Assembly (NCBI RefSeq): GCF_902635505.1 | Contig: NC_045431.1 | Location: 15,097,001 to 15,161,000, forward strand | Origin: Sarcophilus harrisii | Taxonomy: Eukaryota; Chordata; Mammalia; Dasyuromorphia; Dasyuridae | DNA: 64,000 nucleotides | Reading direction: 5' to 3' | Part shown: piece by piece, positions 42,911-55,289 of the stretch | How the letters are laid out: the number at the start of each line of letters is the position of its first letter | Numbering within the stretch: the stretch's first letter is position 1 | Made by a program: the position numbers and the translations under genes | The notes under the pieces: generated by a model | Database searches by the model: none | The model's input: only the letters and a program-made list of their open reading frames with translations | Told to the model about the DNA's origin: nothing

Positions 42911-43450
42911 AAATTCTTTCTCATTGATTCATTTGTATCAAAATCATATTGATGGATTGATAAGAAGCTGGAGAAAGGACTTTACTAGAATGGTACAAAC
43001 ATCCATACCATGCCCAATATAATTTAACACTTTTATCAGTGTCTCAGATGACATGAAGTAAAGGGATGATACAAAGCTAGGAGGGAAACTGAACATTTGG
43101 GATAACAGAACCAGGATACAAAAATTTTATCAATAGAATGGAACAGCTTTCACTAATAAGAATCCAATTACTAAGCTTAAACGTAAAGTTTTATATCAGG
43201 GTTCAAAAAATCAATTGAGGAAGAACCAAACAGGATTCAAAAATTGGCTAAAAAGTAATACATAAAAAAGACCCAGGTTTTTAGTGTACTACATGTTCGA
43301 TATGTTAATAGGATGATGTGACTTGCAAAAAAAGGTATTATTTCTAGTTCTATTTCAGTATGATAAAAGTAATAATGGACTTGTAAAGTGTAGAAGAAAA
43401 GCCCTAGAGAAAGATTGTGGAAGGATATTATTTTTATTTGTAAGTATTTG

Positions 43451-43607
43451 TTTTTTGCTGAAGCAATTGGGGTTAAGTGACATGCCCAGAGCCACACAGC
43501 CAGGAAGTGTTAATTGTCTGAAATCATATTTGAACTCAGGTCTTCCTGACCTCAGGGCTGGTGCTTTATTCACTGGTACTTTATCCACTGCACCACCTAG
43601 CTGCCCT
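43451..43607 (-). mobile_element. WSINE-like CORE-SINE with perfect 15-bp target duplication
   Basis: ATTTGTAAGTATTTG stands at 43436-43450 and 43608-43622. The SINE reads antisense: 'gcaattggggttaagtgaca' and, at its head, 'caccacctagctgccct'. An inner stretch holds a small tandem duplication ('ctttattcactgg' beside 'ctttatccactg'). Confidence 0.92.
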
Positions 43608-43732
43608 ATTTGTAAGTATTTGAAAAGTTATTTTGTGGAAGATAGATTAGATTTGTTCTACAAACAATGGGCAAATTTATATCAATTGAAAAAATTAAAG
43701 AAAAAATTAATTCTAAAAATAGAATTTTGTAG

Positions 43733-43985
43733 TTGTTCAGTCAGTTTTCAATCAAGTCCGACTCTTTATGACCCCAGTTGGGGTTTTCTTGACAAAGATA
43801 CTGGGGTGCCTTACCATTTCCTTTTCCAGTGCATTTTCCACATGAGGAAACTGAGGCAAACAGAATTACATGATTTGTCCAGGCTTACACAGCTAGGAAA
43901 TGTCTGAAGTCAGATTTGAACTCGAGAAGAATCTTCTTAACTCCAGGCCTGGTACTCTATCCACTGTGCCACTTTGTTGCCCCAT
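43733..43985 (-). repeat. MAR1 CORE-SINE, full length
   Basis: Antisense order complete: 'agtccgactctttatgaccc', 'atgaggaaactgaggcaaac', 'gcttacacagctaggaaatg' and 'ctatccactgtgccac'. It stands only about 110 bp from the WSINE copy. Confidence 0.88.
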
Positions 43986-43999
43986 GAAACAGAATAGGC

Positions 44000-45440
44000 C
44001 ATCTTAGTTTTAATTTTTATTTTTGCACCAAAACATTTATTAGGAGCCTCTTTTACTGGAACTCAGAGTGAGTGTATATGTGTTGGGAGAAGAGGGAAAA
44101 TGGAGGATGGAATAGATTGAGAAGAAAATGAACCCATGGACTCTACATGGAGATTCATTCATTTGTCCAGAAAGGATTTTTTTACTATCCTGTAATATGC
44201 AACGTAGAAGAGATTTAAAAAAAAAAAATCAAAAAAACCAAACACCAGAGAAGGTCCTGCTGGTCAGTAATGGCTCATGGGATATTCCCTTAGGGGAGGG
44301 GCAAGAACATGCCAAGATACAGCTCAGGAGCTGACTGTCTCAGTCCTAAAAGCCTGAGCTACTCTGAAAAGTCAGTGGCTGCCAGGCATTTACCTGATGT
44401 CCTGCTGGGCTGCTGTAATGCTTCTTTTATTGTGAACTGAGGAAAAGATGAGCTAAGGAGATGCTTCAAAGACATGCTGACTAAAAAGACTAAAAAACAA
44501 GTTAAAGTGCTGTGATATAGCTTCTGAGAGCTGGGAATTGACAGCCGCTGACAGACTATGCTGGAAGCAGTGTCAACTTTAAATACAAAGAACATTGAGT
44601 ATTTTGAGTTATTTCATTAGGGAAAAAAATATTCCCCTAACCATCTTCCCTCACTTAGTGTCAGAGTACTGTAATAATGCCTTGTGCTTTATATTTATGC
44701 ATCAACTTTCTCATCACCAATTTATCTTAAGCCATCACAAGAGAGCTGTTTTAACTCATCTTTCTGCAGGCAAATGGTACCCTTCTTAAAATTCCTTCAA
44801 GACTGAATGGATTTTTCAAAAGTATATTTTTCAAAGTTCATTATAGCTTGCCAACATTGTCTTGTCAGGATGTTAGGCTGTGCCCGGTAAAATAGAATAA
44901 TAATAAAAACAAAAACAAGGTAGAAAATGGGTGAGGAGAATGATGAAAAAAATGTGTACAGTGCTGTATTCTTGTAACCCAGTTGCATGCTAGAGCCTGT
45001 AAAAATTTGGGTCCTCCGGGCGTCAGTCATCCCTGTGGCCAAATTGTCCATGCCAATGAATGTTCTTATCTTCCAGCATCCTAGAAAACCCAGGATTTTC
45101 CAACATTCGGACCTAAAACTGAATTTGTACATTGAGGACCTGCTCCAGGAAGCATATTCCTTGTGGAGATTTATTACAATTCTGAATTAGTTCTCAAGAC
45201 TCAGGTGGGATGAAATGGTCCTCAGTTCCCCCCAACTCTAAAAGACTCTGAATTACTCACTGGTTCTCAGACTGAATTTGAATTGCAGTTAGTTGTTTGG
45301 AATCTCTGTGAGCTCCTGTTTGCCCAGGGGTCTTCCACACCCTGGAATTGTACCAAAATTTGGGTCATATTTGGTCCAGTAGCAACTTTGGCCCAAATTT
45401 AAGGATTTACCTATGTTGTAAAATGTAGGACATGACACTA
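44000..45440. other. Intergenic, nothing recognised
   Basis: Mixed-composition DNA with no repeat family or coding similarity noticed. Frames of up to 111 codons appear chance. Confidence 0.4.
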
Positions 45441-45445
45441 TTGGC

Positions 45446-45780
45446 TTTTTTTTTTTTCTTTTTCTTTTTTTTTTTTTAGCATTTCCCTAGATGGGAAGTT
45501 TAGTTTTAATTTATTTTAAATGTACTGAGAAATGTTTTCACAGGTTTGTTTAGGTTTATAGACAAATTCAGGCAAATTACTTAGAGGCCTGATTGCACAT
45601 CAAAACCAGATCCTTTGGGTGGCTCAATCAAAGATGTAAGACCACCAGCTGGTTCACAAAAAAACATCCACTTCTTGGTCCAGTTTTGGAACATTGCCAG
45701 CTTTCAGCTCATCAAGTATCTCTTCAATATCCTTAAATTTTGAATCTTCATAGTAATTATCATTTATTTGGACACCATTT
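45446..45780 (-). pseudogene. NDUFV2: NDUFV2 processed pseudogene, 3' end only
   Basis: On the minus strand the text reads [20 protein letters not shown] then LKAGNVPK and, after a frame change, [16 protein letters not shown] and SGFDVQSGL before TAA at 45583-45581. This matches the C-terminus of NDUFV2, the 24-kDa iron-sulfur subunit of mitochondrial complex I (human end remembered as ...GPGFGVQAGL). AATAAA follows at 45515-45510, then an A tail of about 32 bp (T run 45446-45477). No introns are present. It is 5'-truncated near the Met of MVQIND, with frame changes near that Met and after LKAGNVPK. Non-functional. Confidence 0.88.
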
Positions 45781-45799
45781 TTTAATATTTGGTTTTGTT

Positions 45800-46430
45800 G
45801 TTGTTGTTGGTTCTTGAATAGGACTAAAATTCTATACTATGTTAGAGTCGAATTACAGTATGTCTGACTGTGGCTGATCAGACCAATATGAGCTCGAAAT
45901 GCTCTGCCACGGGTCAGACACAAATAGTTCTTGTTATTCAGAAAAAGCAATACTATTTGTGAGAGATCTCCCACATCATATAATTGATTGTAAAGTTAAA
46001 GAGAGACCTGGAGAGTGTGCTTGTATTGCTTTTTCTAAATACTATATGTTCTCCTCTCTGTCCCACAAAGGTGCAAAGTATTCATCCTGACCTCAAGCTT
46101 TCCATAACATCGAAAGCACCAATGTTGACAATTTTGTTTTGTTGGTATTGCTATATTGTGAGGAGATGCACTGACTCTGAAGAACTAAGGATGAGCATCC
46201 AGCAGAAGTCACTGGACTGGTAACCAATGCTAAAGAAGAGAAGAATTAAAGAAAATGGACTGGTCAGGTAGCAAGAGTGAGGGATTAGCTGTTGAAGGAC
46301 TACCGGTGGTGAACTTTTGGAAGGACGTTGAGATGAGCTGCAAAGGGTTGGCAAGCCTCTGCTTCCATAATGATAGCCAATTTCAGGATAATGAAGTGGG
46401 ACTCATGTTATGTAAGCTCATACATAAATA
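45800..46430. other. Unassigned, repeat-like
   Basis: 'ggctgatcagaccaatatga' and 'ctctgccacgggtcagacac' feel like a dispersed marsupial repeat, but no family was named. The frames of 60-80 codons have no similarity seen. Confidence 0.25.
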
Positions 46431-46464
46431 AGAAGAAAATCTTAAAGTAGCCAGTTGAAGATGA

Positions 46465-46640
46465 AGAGTCCTGAATTTGGATACAGAAAACTTGGGTTCA
46501 AATTCTGGCTTGACCGCTTAATAAGTCAGTTTGGGGGCTTTGGTTTTTCTTTTCTATAAAATAACTTAAAAATAAGGATAACACTTTTTTTCATAGCCTG
46601 TGTCACGGGATTATTGCAATGATCAAGTGGAAGCTAAATG
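46465..46640 (+). repeat. MIR SINE
   Basis: 'tttggatacagaaaacttgg', 'ttcaaattctggcttgacc' and a degraded right half. Confidence 0.65.
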
Positions 46641-46644
46641 GCCC

Positions 46645-46875
46645 ATTGGAGCAATCTGAAGTTAGGAAGATGATGATTCAAATCCAGCCTCAGATACTTA
46701 CTTGCTATGTGATTCTGGGCAAGTCATTTAACCCTGTTTGCCTCAGTTTTCTCATCTGTAAAATGAGCTGGAGAAGAAAATGGCAAATAGTTTTCAATAT
46801 CTCTGCCAAGACAACCCCTCAATGGGATCATAAGGAGTCGAACACGCCTGAAACAGCTGAACATCCACAAATTTT
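46645..46875 (+). repeat. MAR1 CORE-SINE
   Basis: 'ctgggcaagtcatttaaccc', 'cctcagttttctcatctgt', 'aaatgagctggagaagaaaa' and 'gggatcataaggagtcgaac' in sense order. Confidence 0.85.
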
Positions 46876-47174
46876 AACAGAACATGTGTAATCATGAGAA
46901 TCAGTGTGGTTTAGTCAATAGAGTTCTGGTTTTTTAATCTCTCCCAGCATTTTCCAACTTGTTTCCCAATATTCTCAAAATGAGATGGATGATAATAGCA
47001 TCTCTCTCATAGGACTGATGTCAGAATCAACCTTAAATTGCTAGCTTAAATTTGAACTCATATTATTATCCTCATCTCCTACATTAGAATGAGCAAACTC
47101 TTAGCCAATACACACAATTTCATGCTTATTCCAGCAAATTGATTCTGTCACAAATGATAGATTAGCTTACAGTG

Positions 47175-47355
47175 TAGGATCCTGGGATTTAGAGTTAGAA
47201 AGAGCTTTGGAGACGATCCAATCCAACACCTTCATTTCATAAATGAGAGAACTAAAATTTAGAAATGACAAGTAATTTATTCAACTACATAGGAAACAAA
47301 AGATCTGGGATTCAAACCCATGACCAGGGCTTTCCACTACCCCAGGCTGCTTTAC
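47175..47355 (-). repeat. MIR/THER-like SINE
   Basis: 'gggatttagagttagaaaga', 'atccaatccaacaccttca' and 'gggattcaaacccatgacca'. Confidence 0.65.
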
Positions 47356-48064
47356 CTGTCACAAGATCAAATCAACACTTAGCCACCATTTTCCATTTTT
47401 AGTTATTTCACTGCAGAACCATATTGTACATTTAGATTTCAAAGTTTCAAGAAATACATTTTTAAAAAATCGTTCAGTTACTCTCCCCTAAGCTGTTATT
47501 CAAATGAACAAGCCATATTTGTAAGGGATAGGACAGTCCAATGATAGCTTTTCCTCTCCCTAGACAGAAAAGAAATCAAGTTGGCCTAATTTTCACTTCA
47601 GAGTTTTAAAGTGGCCATCTTATCATATCTTCCTTCCTCCTAAGAGATTCAAATCGGTTCTAAGCACTGACTATTGCTGAGAGAGAGAGGAAATTGGCAA
47701 ATTTCTTTAATACCATATTCTAGATGAGAGGAAAAGAGGAGTGATCATTCACCTGAAGTCATAATGTAAACCAATCATAGAAAAAGGCAGCGGGTTAAAT
47801 CATTGATGATAGACTGGCCCTCTGCTATCGACCTAGTTGTTGGTACTCCCATTTACTTGATAATCTTTCAGTGCTTTCATTTCCCTGCCTGTGGAAATAA
47901 CAGTAAAACACATCCTAAACTGAGAGCAAGAGGCTAAGAAAAACTACTATAAGAAACTATTATGAGTATTCTAAGTTCCTCATAATCTTAGGATGGCCTG
48001 TATTCTATGTCTGTTGAGGATACCACTACTCTTTTAGTAACCTTAGTGTAGAGATAAGAGTTAC

Positions 48065-48510
48065 CCTCAATTCTTCAGTCTCCCTCACTATATTTAATCA
48101 GATTCAAAGTCCTATCCTTTTCCACATCTCTTTTATCTGCTTCCTTTTCTCTGTTCATACTGCAACCATCCTAGTTCAGGCCTTCTTCACCTCCACCCAA
48201 ACTATTGCAGTACTTTCCTAATTTATCTCCCTGTATTGTCTGTTCCCATTAGAATCCATTTTCTACTCAGTTGCCTGACCAATATTCCTAAAATGGAGGC
48301 CTGGCCATCTTACTTCTATGTTGAAGAAGCTTCAGTAGTTTTCCATTGACTTTAGAATAAAAACCCTTCCCAATGAGATTTCAGCCTTTTTTTCCAGGCT
48401 AATTAAACTTTTTTTTTCCCTTCACATACTCTCCATTGGAGCTAAAGTGGCCTCTTAAATACAACACTTTATTTCCCACCTCTATATCTTTGCACAGGCT
48501 TTCTTGAATC
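48065..48510 (+). repeat. L2 LINE ORF2 3' part
   Basis: 'catactgcaaccatcctagt', 'aggccttcttcacctcca' and 'cacctctatatctttgcaca' in sense order. Confidence 0.7.
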
Positions 48511-51170
48511 AAGAAGGGAAAGCTTGAATGATTGAGCAAAGAAATTAGCCATATGTTTGTAGGCTCTAAATAGCTAAGCCTCATATGAATTTCAGAGTTA
48601 ACTGTTCAAGAGGGGGAGTCATCAGAAACTTCCTAAGGAGAATGCTCTTAAAAGGAAAAAATAAGAAATGTCTCCTTTCTGTGCACATTGGTCATGTTAC
48701 TTTAAAGAACCTCTCAGTAGGAGACAGTATATCTACTGAGAAAAGAAATATATACTCCAGAAAGACACAGTTATAGAGATAGTCACCTGAAGAAGGAAGC
48801 AGCTTCAAAGAGCACAACACTAGAAGAGAAGAAAGTAGAGTGATGAAAAGGTATAGTTTCTAAAAACCCAGTAAATCACTCCGGTGAAGAGAGAAAGAAC
48901 TTCTACTTCTGTAGTATCAGAAACTGTGAAATGTCTTTAATACACATGGATCCTATCCAGATGACTCGTTATAATTGTATTATCACTACAGTTGTATTTG
49001 ACGCTGCTCTTTCTATGGATATTTCATATTTTGTAAGAGATAGGATGGTCCAGATTTATGGGAAATGTTTTGTACTTACTATGTTCTTCTTATTCAATTT
49101 TAGTAAATGCTTTTGCCAAGATCTAATCATGGGTACTTACTGATGGTTAATGGGAAATACACCAGTTGGGGCTCATGAGTGCTACCTTATTATAGTGATA
49201 GGAATACCAACTCACAGATAGAACCTGAGGTAATTGTCCCACTGAGGACTAATCCTCAAGTGTGAGGGGGAAAAAATGGAAAAGTAGGTCATTGAGGCTA
49301 CTATATTTTATATATATATATTTGTGACTGATATACACTATATCATTCTGGAATATTAGGATCCCTTAGTTACTTGCAGGAATCCACTGGAGAGATTTTT
49401 TAATCTGGGACTTTCCCAGAATGCCCTCATTTTGCAGGGTTCCTCTAGAAAAAAAAAGGTATCTTTTTTCCACTATTTTCTACATTTAAACACTCTGTTT
49501 TCCTGTATTTACTACTCAGACTAGTTTCTTTGAGATCATTTTTGCTTGGGTTATTGCTTTATGTGCTGCTATCTATTGTATTACTATGCCCATTATGTGT
49601 ATGGAAATAAATAGGAGCAATGTAGATTTTATATTTCTAGAATACTTTTCCTAACAATTTACCCAGATATTAGAATGAAAAGAACCGCTCAGGAGTCATT
49701 TAACAGTTAACAAAAAAAAATTTACTTAACCAGAGCAGCAGGAAAAGGATATTCAACAAGGATGGGCATTGGGGACATCTTGAGTTGATTCAGCTGAGCA
49801 AAGCTCCCTTGCCTGAATTGCCCATTGTTTTCCAAATGCCAAGTATCAAAGAGAACACCTGGTATACTGCATGAATTTTTTTTTTTTTTTTTTTTTTGGT
49901 GCTTTGGACTCCTGGAAATGGTATCAACCACAAGAGCTTTTAATCTCTTGAGTCACTCAAAGATAGCCTCAATACCTTTAAAAAAAAAAAAAACTAAAAG
50001 GAAGGAGGGGTTAGAATATTTTTTCCATCATTCCTAGAAATCCAAAGCAATCAACCCTAAATGTTTCATCCCTTTTTGGTGATTTCACACATCTTTAGGG
50101 GCTCGTATAAGTTTGCTTTCCTTTTTTGCTCATCAGAGAGAAGGATGAGTTTGGACCTCCAGCTGCATTTCCTGTGAATTTCAGGGATTCTTGGAGAAAT
50201 TTTGGGTGACCTATGTTTTTCAGGGTTTGGGATGCTTCATAAAAAAAACAACAAAATGATTGCTTAGCCTATAAGATTTCATTTCACTGATTTTTATAAC
50301 TCAGATCTTCTTGCAAAGTGGAGTGAGATCTGAGGCACAGAATTAGGACTCTTCACAGTCGTCAGTTTTTTTCCATACTCTTTATCATTGACCTTGAAAT
50401 GTTTCCACAGGTTTTTTTTTCCATATTGTAAAATATAACATGTAAGGTACTATTTGTGATTTATGCTCTTCAATGATCAAATCACTTTTGTATTAACTTG
50501 AGTGTCTAGAGAGATATTAACTGTTTTAGGCCAGATGACTGATTTCATTCTATTTTTATATAGCATCAGTTAGTGCACTACTTCTCCATGGCTCTCTTAT
50601 GGAAGCAAAGATTAACACTCAAGTGATAAAAGTATTATTTTTACCAAAGGTCCAAACTCACCACCAGGGGGTAATTAATATTCAAGGGAAAATCCTCCTA
50701 ATCCATATCTAATTCTTCTTTTTGATAAACAGCAAACTATGAATGTAGTTTCAAGGGAAAAGATAATGATTGAAAAATTAAGAAAGTTTACAGAAAGATA
50801 TTATCAAATTGAAAGGAGGCTTCCAACAATATCCAAGACTCTCGGACAAAAATATAAGTACTTAAAATAATTCAAACTTCTCAAAAAAAATAAACCAGTG
50901 GCTAACATTTTGAGAGCTGTTGGGATGTTATATTGATTAAATCACCAAATACTTCAGAAGAATGCTTCAGAGAAACAAACCAAAAAATGTGGAATAAAAA
51001 AAGGGAAGGCAATAAAAGGGAAGGGAATAAAATAAAGGCAATATTAAAAGATAACTACATAGTTAAGTATTAATATAAAACAGAAGAACCTTATCTGGAG
51101 TGGGTTTTCTTGTGAAGTTTTAATTAATAAAAGAAGTAAGAGTTTTAAAATGTACATTCCCTTTTAATGC
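48511..51170. other. Intergenic, little recognised
   Basis: Unassigned sequence with simple T and A runs (for example 49876-49899). One near-CTCF motif lies at 50661-50671. Frames of 60-70 codons look like chance. Confidence 0.4.
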
Positions 51171-51174
51171 TTTC

Positions 51175-51470
51175 ATGTCCTAGCCATTTCTAAAGCACTC
51201 AGCCTCTGACTATCACCTCACCCCCGTCCCACAAAAACCACTAGAAGGCCATTCTCGCCTTAGAATCAAGATCTGATTAATAGGCTTTCATCTTATCATA
51301 GCCATAACTAAATTTCCATATAAATTCCTTTCCCCTCATCCTAATTTCTAGTTCTTTTTTACATGTTGATTTCCTTATAAGCTCCAGAAGGACAGGAAGT
51401 ATCTTGCTTTCTTATATTTGTGTTTAGCACAGCATCCACCATGTAGTAAGCACATAATAAATGTTTTATC
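51175..51470 (+). repeat. L2 3' tail
   Basis: 'ttataagctccagaaggaca' and 'tagcacagcatccaccatgt' ending 'cacataataaatgttt'. Confidence 0.65.
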
Positions 51471-53700
51471 CATCATGCTTTATTATCTGCTTAATGAAAA
51501 GACAAATCTAATAACTTCAATATTAAATGTAAACAGATTAAACTCTCCCAAAAAAATAGAAGAAAAAGGAATAATATATTTGCCTCAGTGATATAGAGAA
51601 GGAATATAATCATTCAAAAGATGGAATAAATTATTAGACACAAAACCAATAGGTTTGATTATATATAGATGAATGATGCTTTTAGAGTTCATGGTTTTAA
51701 CCCCAAGAGAAAAAGGAATTAGCAATATGTCAATGACAGTTTTTCCCGAATCTAGTCTATTTGAAAAAAAAACTTGAAATTTTAAAATATCCTTTTAAAA
51801 TATCATGGAATTCATTTTGACATCTATATTGTTATAAGCAGCTAATTTAAATGTTTTGGTCTCCTTAGAGCTTTACTAATTGTGAAGGTTTACAACTAGT
51901 GGGTGGCACCATCATTTTAATATTAATAGTAGCTACTTACTCACTTAACTCCAAAGGTATAGAATGAGACAGTTCAAAATTTTAAAGTTATCCTATAAAA
52001 ATAAATAAAATTATTGTATAACCTGCTTGAATTCCAGTTAATAAGTTTTCTAAAAGCATTTCTTACTAGCCGAACAAAAATATTCATTGGGCTCTTCAAT
52101 TCTGTCAGAACATGTTAAGTATAACTACATCAAAAATAAGATAACAAGCTATTTAATAGGTCAATAGTTATTTTCTGCATTTTCAGTCTTCTAGCAATGT
52201 TACCAATACTACTATTGTCAGTTTATATACTTTTTTTCAAAAAAGTCAAAATTATTTAACCAAAGCTCTTTACTATGCATTTACATTTCCAGAAAAAAAT
52301 TAAAATTTCATATAATTTGTGACCTAAACTAATACTGGAGAATTCTCTTTTAGTTTCCATATAAATACAAACCATTTCATTTTTAAGAGCATGTTAGTCC
52401 CACATATCATTGAAGAATGATGTTGAACTCAGTGATTTATGACAGAACTTTTCAGAGTGAAGGTATAGCTAATACTATATTAGAAACTAAGCACAGTCCT
52501 ACAATAGAAATAAAAGCCCATTACAAGTGTCAGTTCATATATTGTTCATCCCTGTTTTATGAGAATGTTGTACCTTGGAAAGTTGAGTCAGCTATAGTTC
52601 TGTTGCAAAAGAGTAATCAAACGAATAAGTTGTCTTTATGTGTCTTAAGACATGTCAGTATAGTTTTACTTTGTCTTCAATCTTAAACAAATGTGTTTAG
52701 GTTACAGATATTGAGATATGACCAAAGACAAAGAATCCAAGTTAACTTTTCATCCTTCAGAGAGCTCAAAACAGCAATTTATACTTGGTTCTGAGTTATA
52801 TATTATATCAATATACTTTGATTTAAGGAGATGGCTTATAATTCCCTCCATATATCTCTCCTTTTCTGTGTAGGTTTTGGATACCATCTAAAAAAAAACT
52901 TCCCTGAAACTTTAAATGTTAGTATTTTGCAATTGCCCGAACTAATGTTTATGCATATGCATATGTTTGTATTATGTGTACTTTATCCCTTATAAAAATG
53001 TTTTGGTTTATGTGTCTCTATCAATATGTCCATCTTAGAAAATAAAGTCCACCAAAAAAAAAAAGATTTTGTTTTTTTCTGAATCCAAGTTTAATTTCAC
53101 TTAAGAATTTGATGGTATTGGTAATGATGATAGTGTAGAAAAGGAAGTAGTGGGAGAAGAAAGAGGATGAAGAGCTGGAGAAGGAAATTTCTAACTTTTA
53201 CTAGCTCTGAAGAGATTTCTAGCTCTTATTAAACAGTAAATGTTTATTGACCAACTATATGTTCACAATACAGCACTTTTTTCAAATGTTTCAAACACTG
53301 TATGTATACTTATGTCATCATTGTGCATGTGAGTCATTTATACCAATGGACAATGGACCATGATTCTTAGGGCCAAGAAAGGCCCTCACTCACTGGGAGA
53401 AATTCTTTAAGGTGCATCTCTTAGTAGGCTGTGAGTCCTGCAGTAGGACCAACCTTTACTCTGATAAGGAAGAAGCTAATTCAGGTGAACTCAAGAGATT
53501 CTGATTCCATTTGGACCTTGGAATTACAGGTTTATCACTTATATCACCCAAATGAGCTGTGGTAAATGCAGATCAATCATATCTTTTAATCTATCCAAAT
53601 CAGCCCCACCTCATTATTTTAGTCATTATCACTGTTACTAACAAGTATTTATTGACTATTTATAGACATGGTCGGAGTCCTAGCCCAGTCATTCTCCAGT
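51471..53700. other. Intergenic, nothing recognised
   Basis: AT-rich. The 89-codon plus frame at 52417-52686 has no recognised similarity and no gene signals around it. Confidence 0.4.
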
Positions 53701-53709
53701 TTATTTTTT

Positions 53710-54200
53710 ATTTTTTTTTTTAAACATAGAACAAGTTTTATTGAACTTGAGCAAAAGCAAAAACAAAACAAAACAAAAAACAACAACAAAAATATATGTA
53801 TATAGTATGGTCTTGAGCCCCATCATTCCCTAGTTTTGTAGAGAAAATTAGAAGCCTGAGAGTTGGATTTTACTTTTAGAATAGCCTTTGCTTTCAGGTG
53901 AATGAAGCTGATAATTCATGGCCCTTTGAAGCATCTACTGGTTTTGATAGTCTGTCCACTTTGCAGCTTCTTACCAGATTAATGATCTACTGATGTCTAT
54001 CCCTGAGGATATTTATGTATTTGGAAGGAGTACCAGGATGAAGATCTTTATGTTCTCTTTGAGATCCAAAGGTCAGCTGTCTTTACTGATTTTTTTTTCT
54101 CACCATATTTCTCTATTACTGATCCTGAGGCTTTCTTGGCATATGTTCTAATCCATCACATGAAGAAAGGACTCCTGATCTTCTCTTTGTAGTCCCAGCC
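53710..54200 (-). pseudogene. Possible poly(A)-ended retrocopy, source unknown
   Basis: On the minus strand 'gttcaataaaacttgttcta' precedes an A run (T run 53710-53722), the layout of an mRNA 3' end. No intact coding frame or family was recognised upstream of it. It could be a 3' UTR retrocopy or chance. Confidence 0.25.
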
Positions 54201-54231
54201 ACACAAGATCCTACTAAAAACTTCCTATTTA

Positions 54232-54251
54232 TACACACACACACGTATATT

Positions 54252-54320
<69 letters not shown>

Positions 54321-54384
54321 AGTTTTAAACTGCTCTAAAACTTTGGGGACTGTGTGCGTGTGAGAGAGAGAGAGAGAGAGAGAC
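54232..54384. repeat. Compound CA/TG/TA/GA microsatellite
   Basis: (ac)n, then (tg)n, two long (ta)n tracts to about 54317 and a (ga)n tract at 54361-54384. The first two are inverted with respect to each other, so a hairpin is possible. Confidence 0.95.
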
Positions 54385-54419
54385 AATATGTCTACTATCT
54401 ATATGCATACATCCACTAT

Positions 54420-54610
54420 GTGTGAAGCATTGGAGAAATTGAGTCAATGTGCCAGGCACTGTGCTAAGCACTGAGGATACAAAGAAAACTTATTTCCTTC
54501 TCTCAGAGAGTTTATAACCTACTTGGGGAAATACTATAAAAAGATAATCAAACAACGTATACAATTAGTGCCAAATAAATAGCACAAATTATAATGGTAA
54601 TATGTTGTTT
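54420..54610 (-). repeat. L2 3' end
   Basis: 'gtgccaggcactgtgctaag' and 'cactgaggatacaaagaaaa' are the antisense of the L2 tail. Confidence 0.75.
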
Positions 54611-54714
54611 AAAATAAAAAAGGTGGCTAAGATTTAGAAAAAGATGAAATGGGGGAGAGGAAAAAGTAAAGGGAAAACAGCATTTATTAAGTGCCTACAA
54701 TCTTTTAAGTATTT

Positions 54715-54880
54715 TACTAGCTGAATGAACCTGGGCAAATTTCTTAACTCTACTTACCTCAGTTTCCTCATCTGTAAAATGATCTGGAGAAGGAAAGTAG
54801 TCCTGTATCTCTGCTGAGAAAAACCCATATGGGGTCAGGAAGAATCGGACATGACAAAAATGACTAATAAGCAACAATAG
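54715..54880 (+). repeat. MAR1 CORE-SINE, 3' part
   Basis: 'ctcagtttcctcatctgtaa', 'aatgatctggagaaggaaag' and 'ggtcaggaagaatcggaca'. Confidence 0.8.
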
Positions 54881-54884
54881 CCAC

Positions 54885-55285
54885 AACTATGTGCTGAGCA
54901 CTTTACAAAAATTACCTTACTTGAATCTTACTACAACTCTGTGAGGTAAGTGCTTTTTATGATCCCCATTTTACAGTTAAGGAAATGGAGGCAGACAGGA
55001 GTTAAAGTAACTTGCCCAGAGATGCACAGCTGGAAAGGATCTGATGCTGAACTTGAACTCAGGTTATCTAGATTTTAGGAAAATAGATGGGAGGCAGGAA
55101 AGTATGAATAAGTTTTCAGTTCTTCAGTGATCAAAGATTTAGATCTAAAATAGATTTTAGAGGATGTCTAACCTCACCTTGTTTTACAGAAGAAGAAACA
55201 GAGTTCATAGTTTCAATGACTGAGGTTATCCAGGTACTAAAAAGCTTTAAACTATCAGGCCTTTTGATGCAAATTCGATGCTCTT
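54885..55285 (-). repeat. MIR followed by MIR/THER-like SINE
   Basis: 54885-55075 is MIR antisense ('atgtgctgagcactttacaa', 'cccattttacagttaaggaa'). 55120-55285 has 'gttttacagaagaagaaaca' and 'gaggttatccaggtactaa' of the second type. Confidence 0.65.
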
Positions 55286-55289
55286 CTCC

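Noticed and set aside
43323-43907. A 194-codon plus frame, the second longest in the window
   Set aside because: It runs through a WSINE and a MAR1 copy in antisense and is an accidental joining of SINE text.
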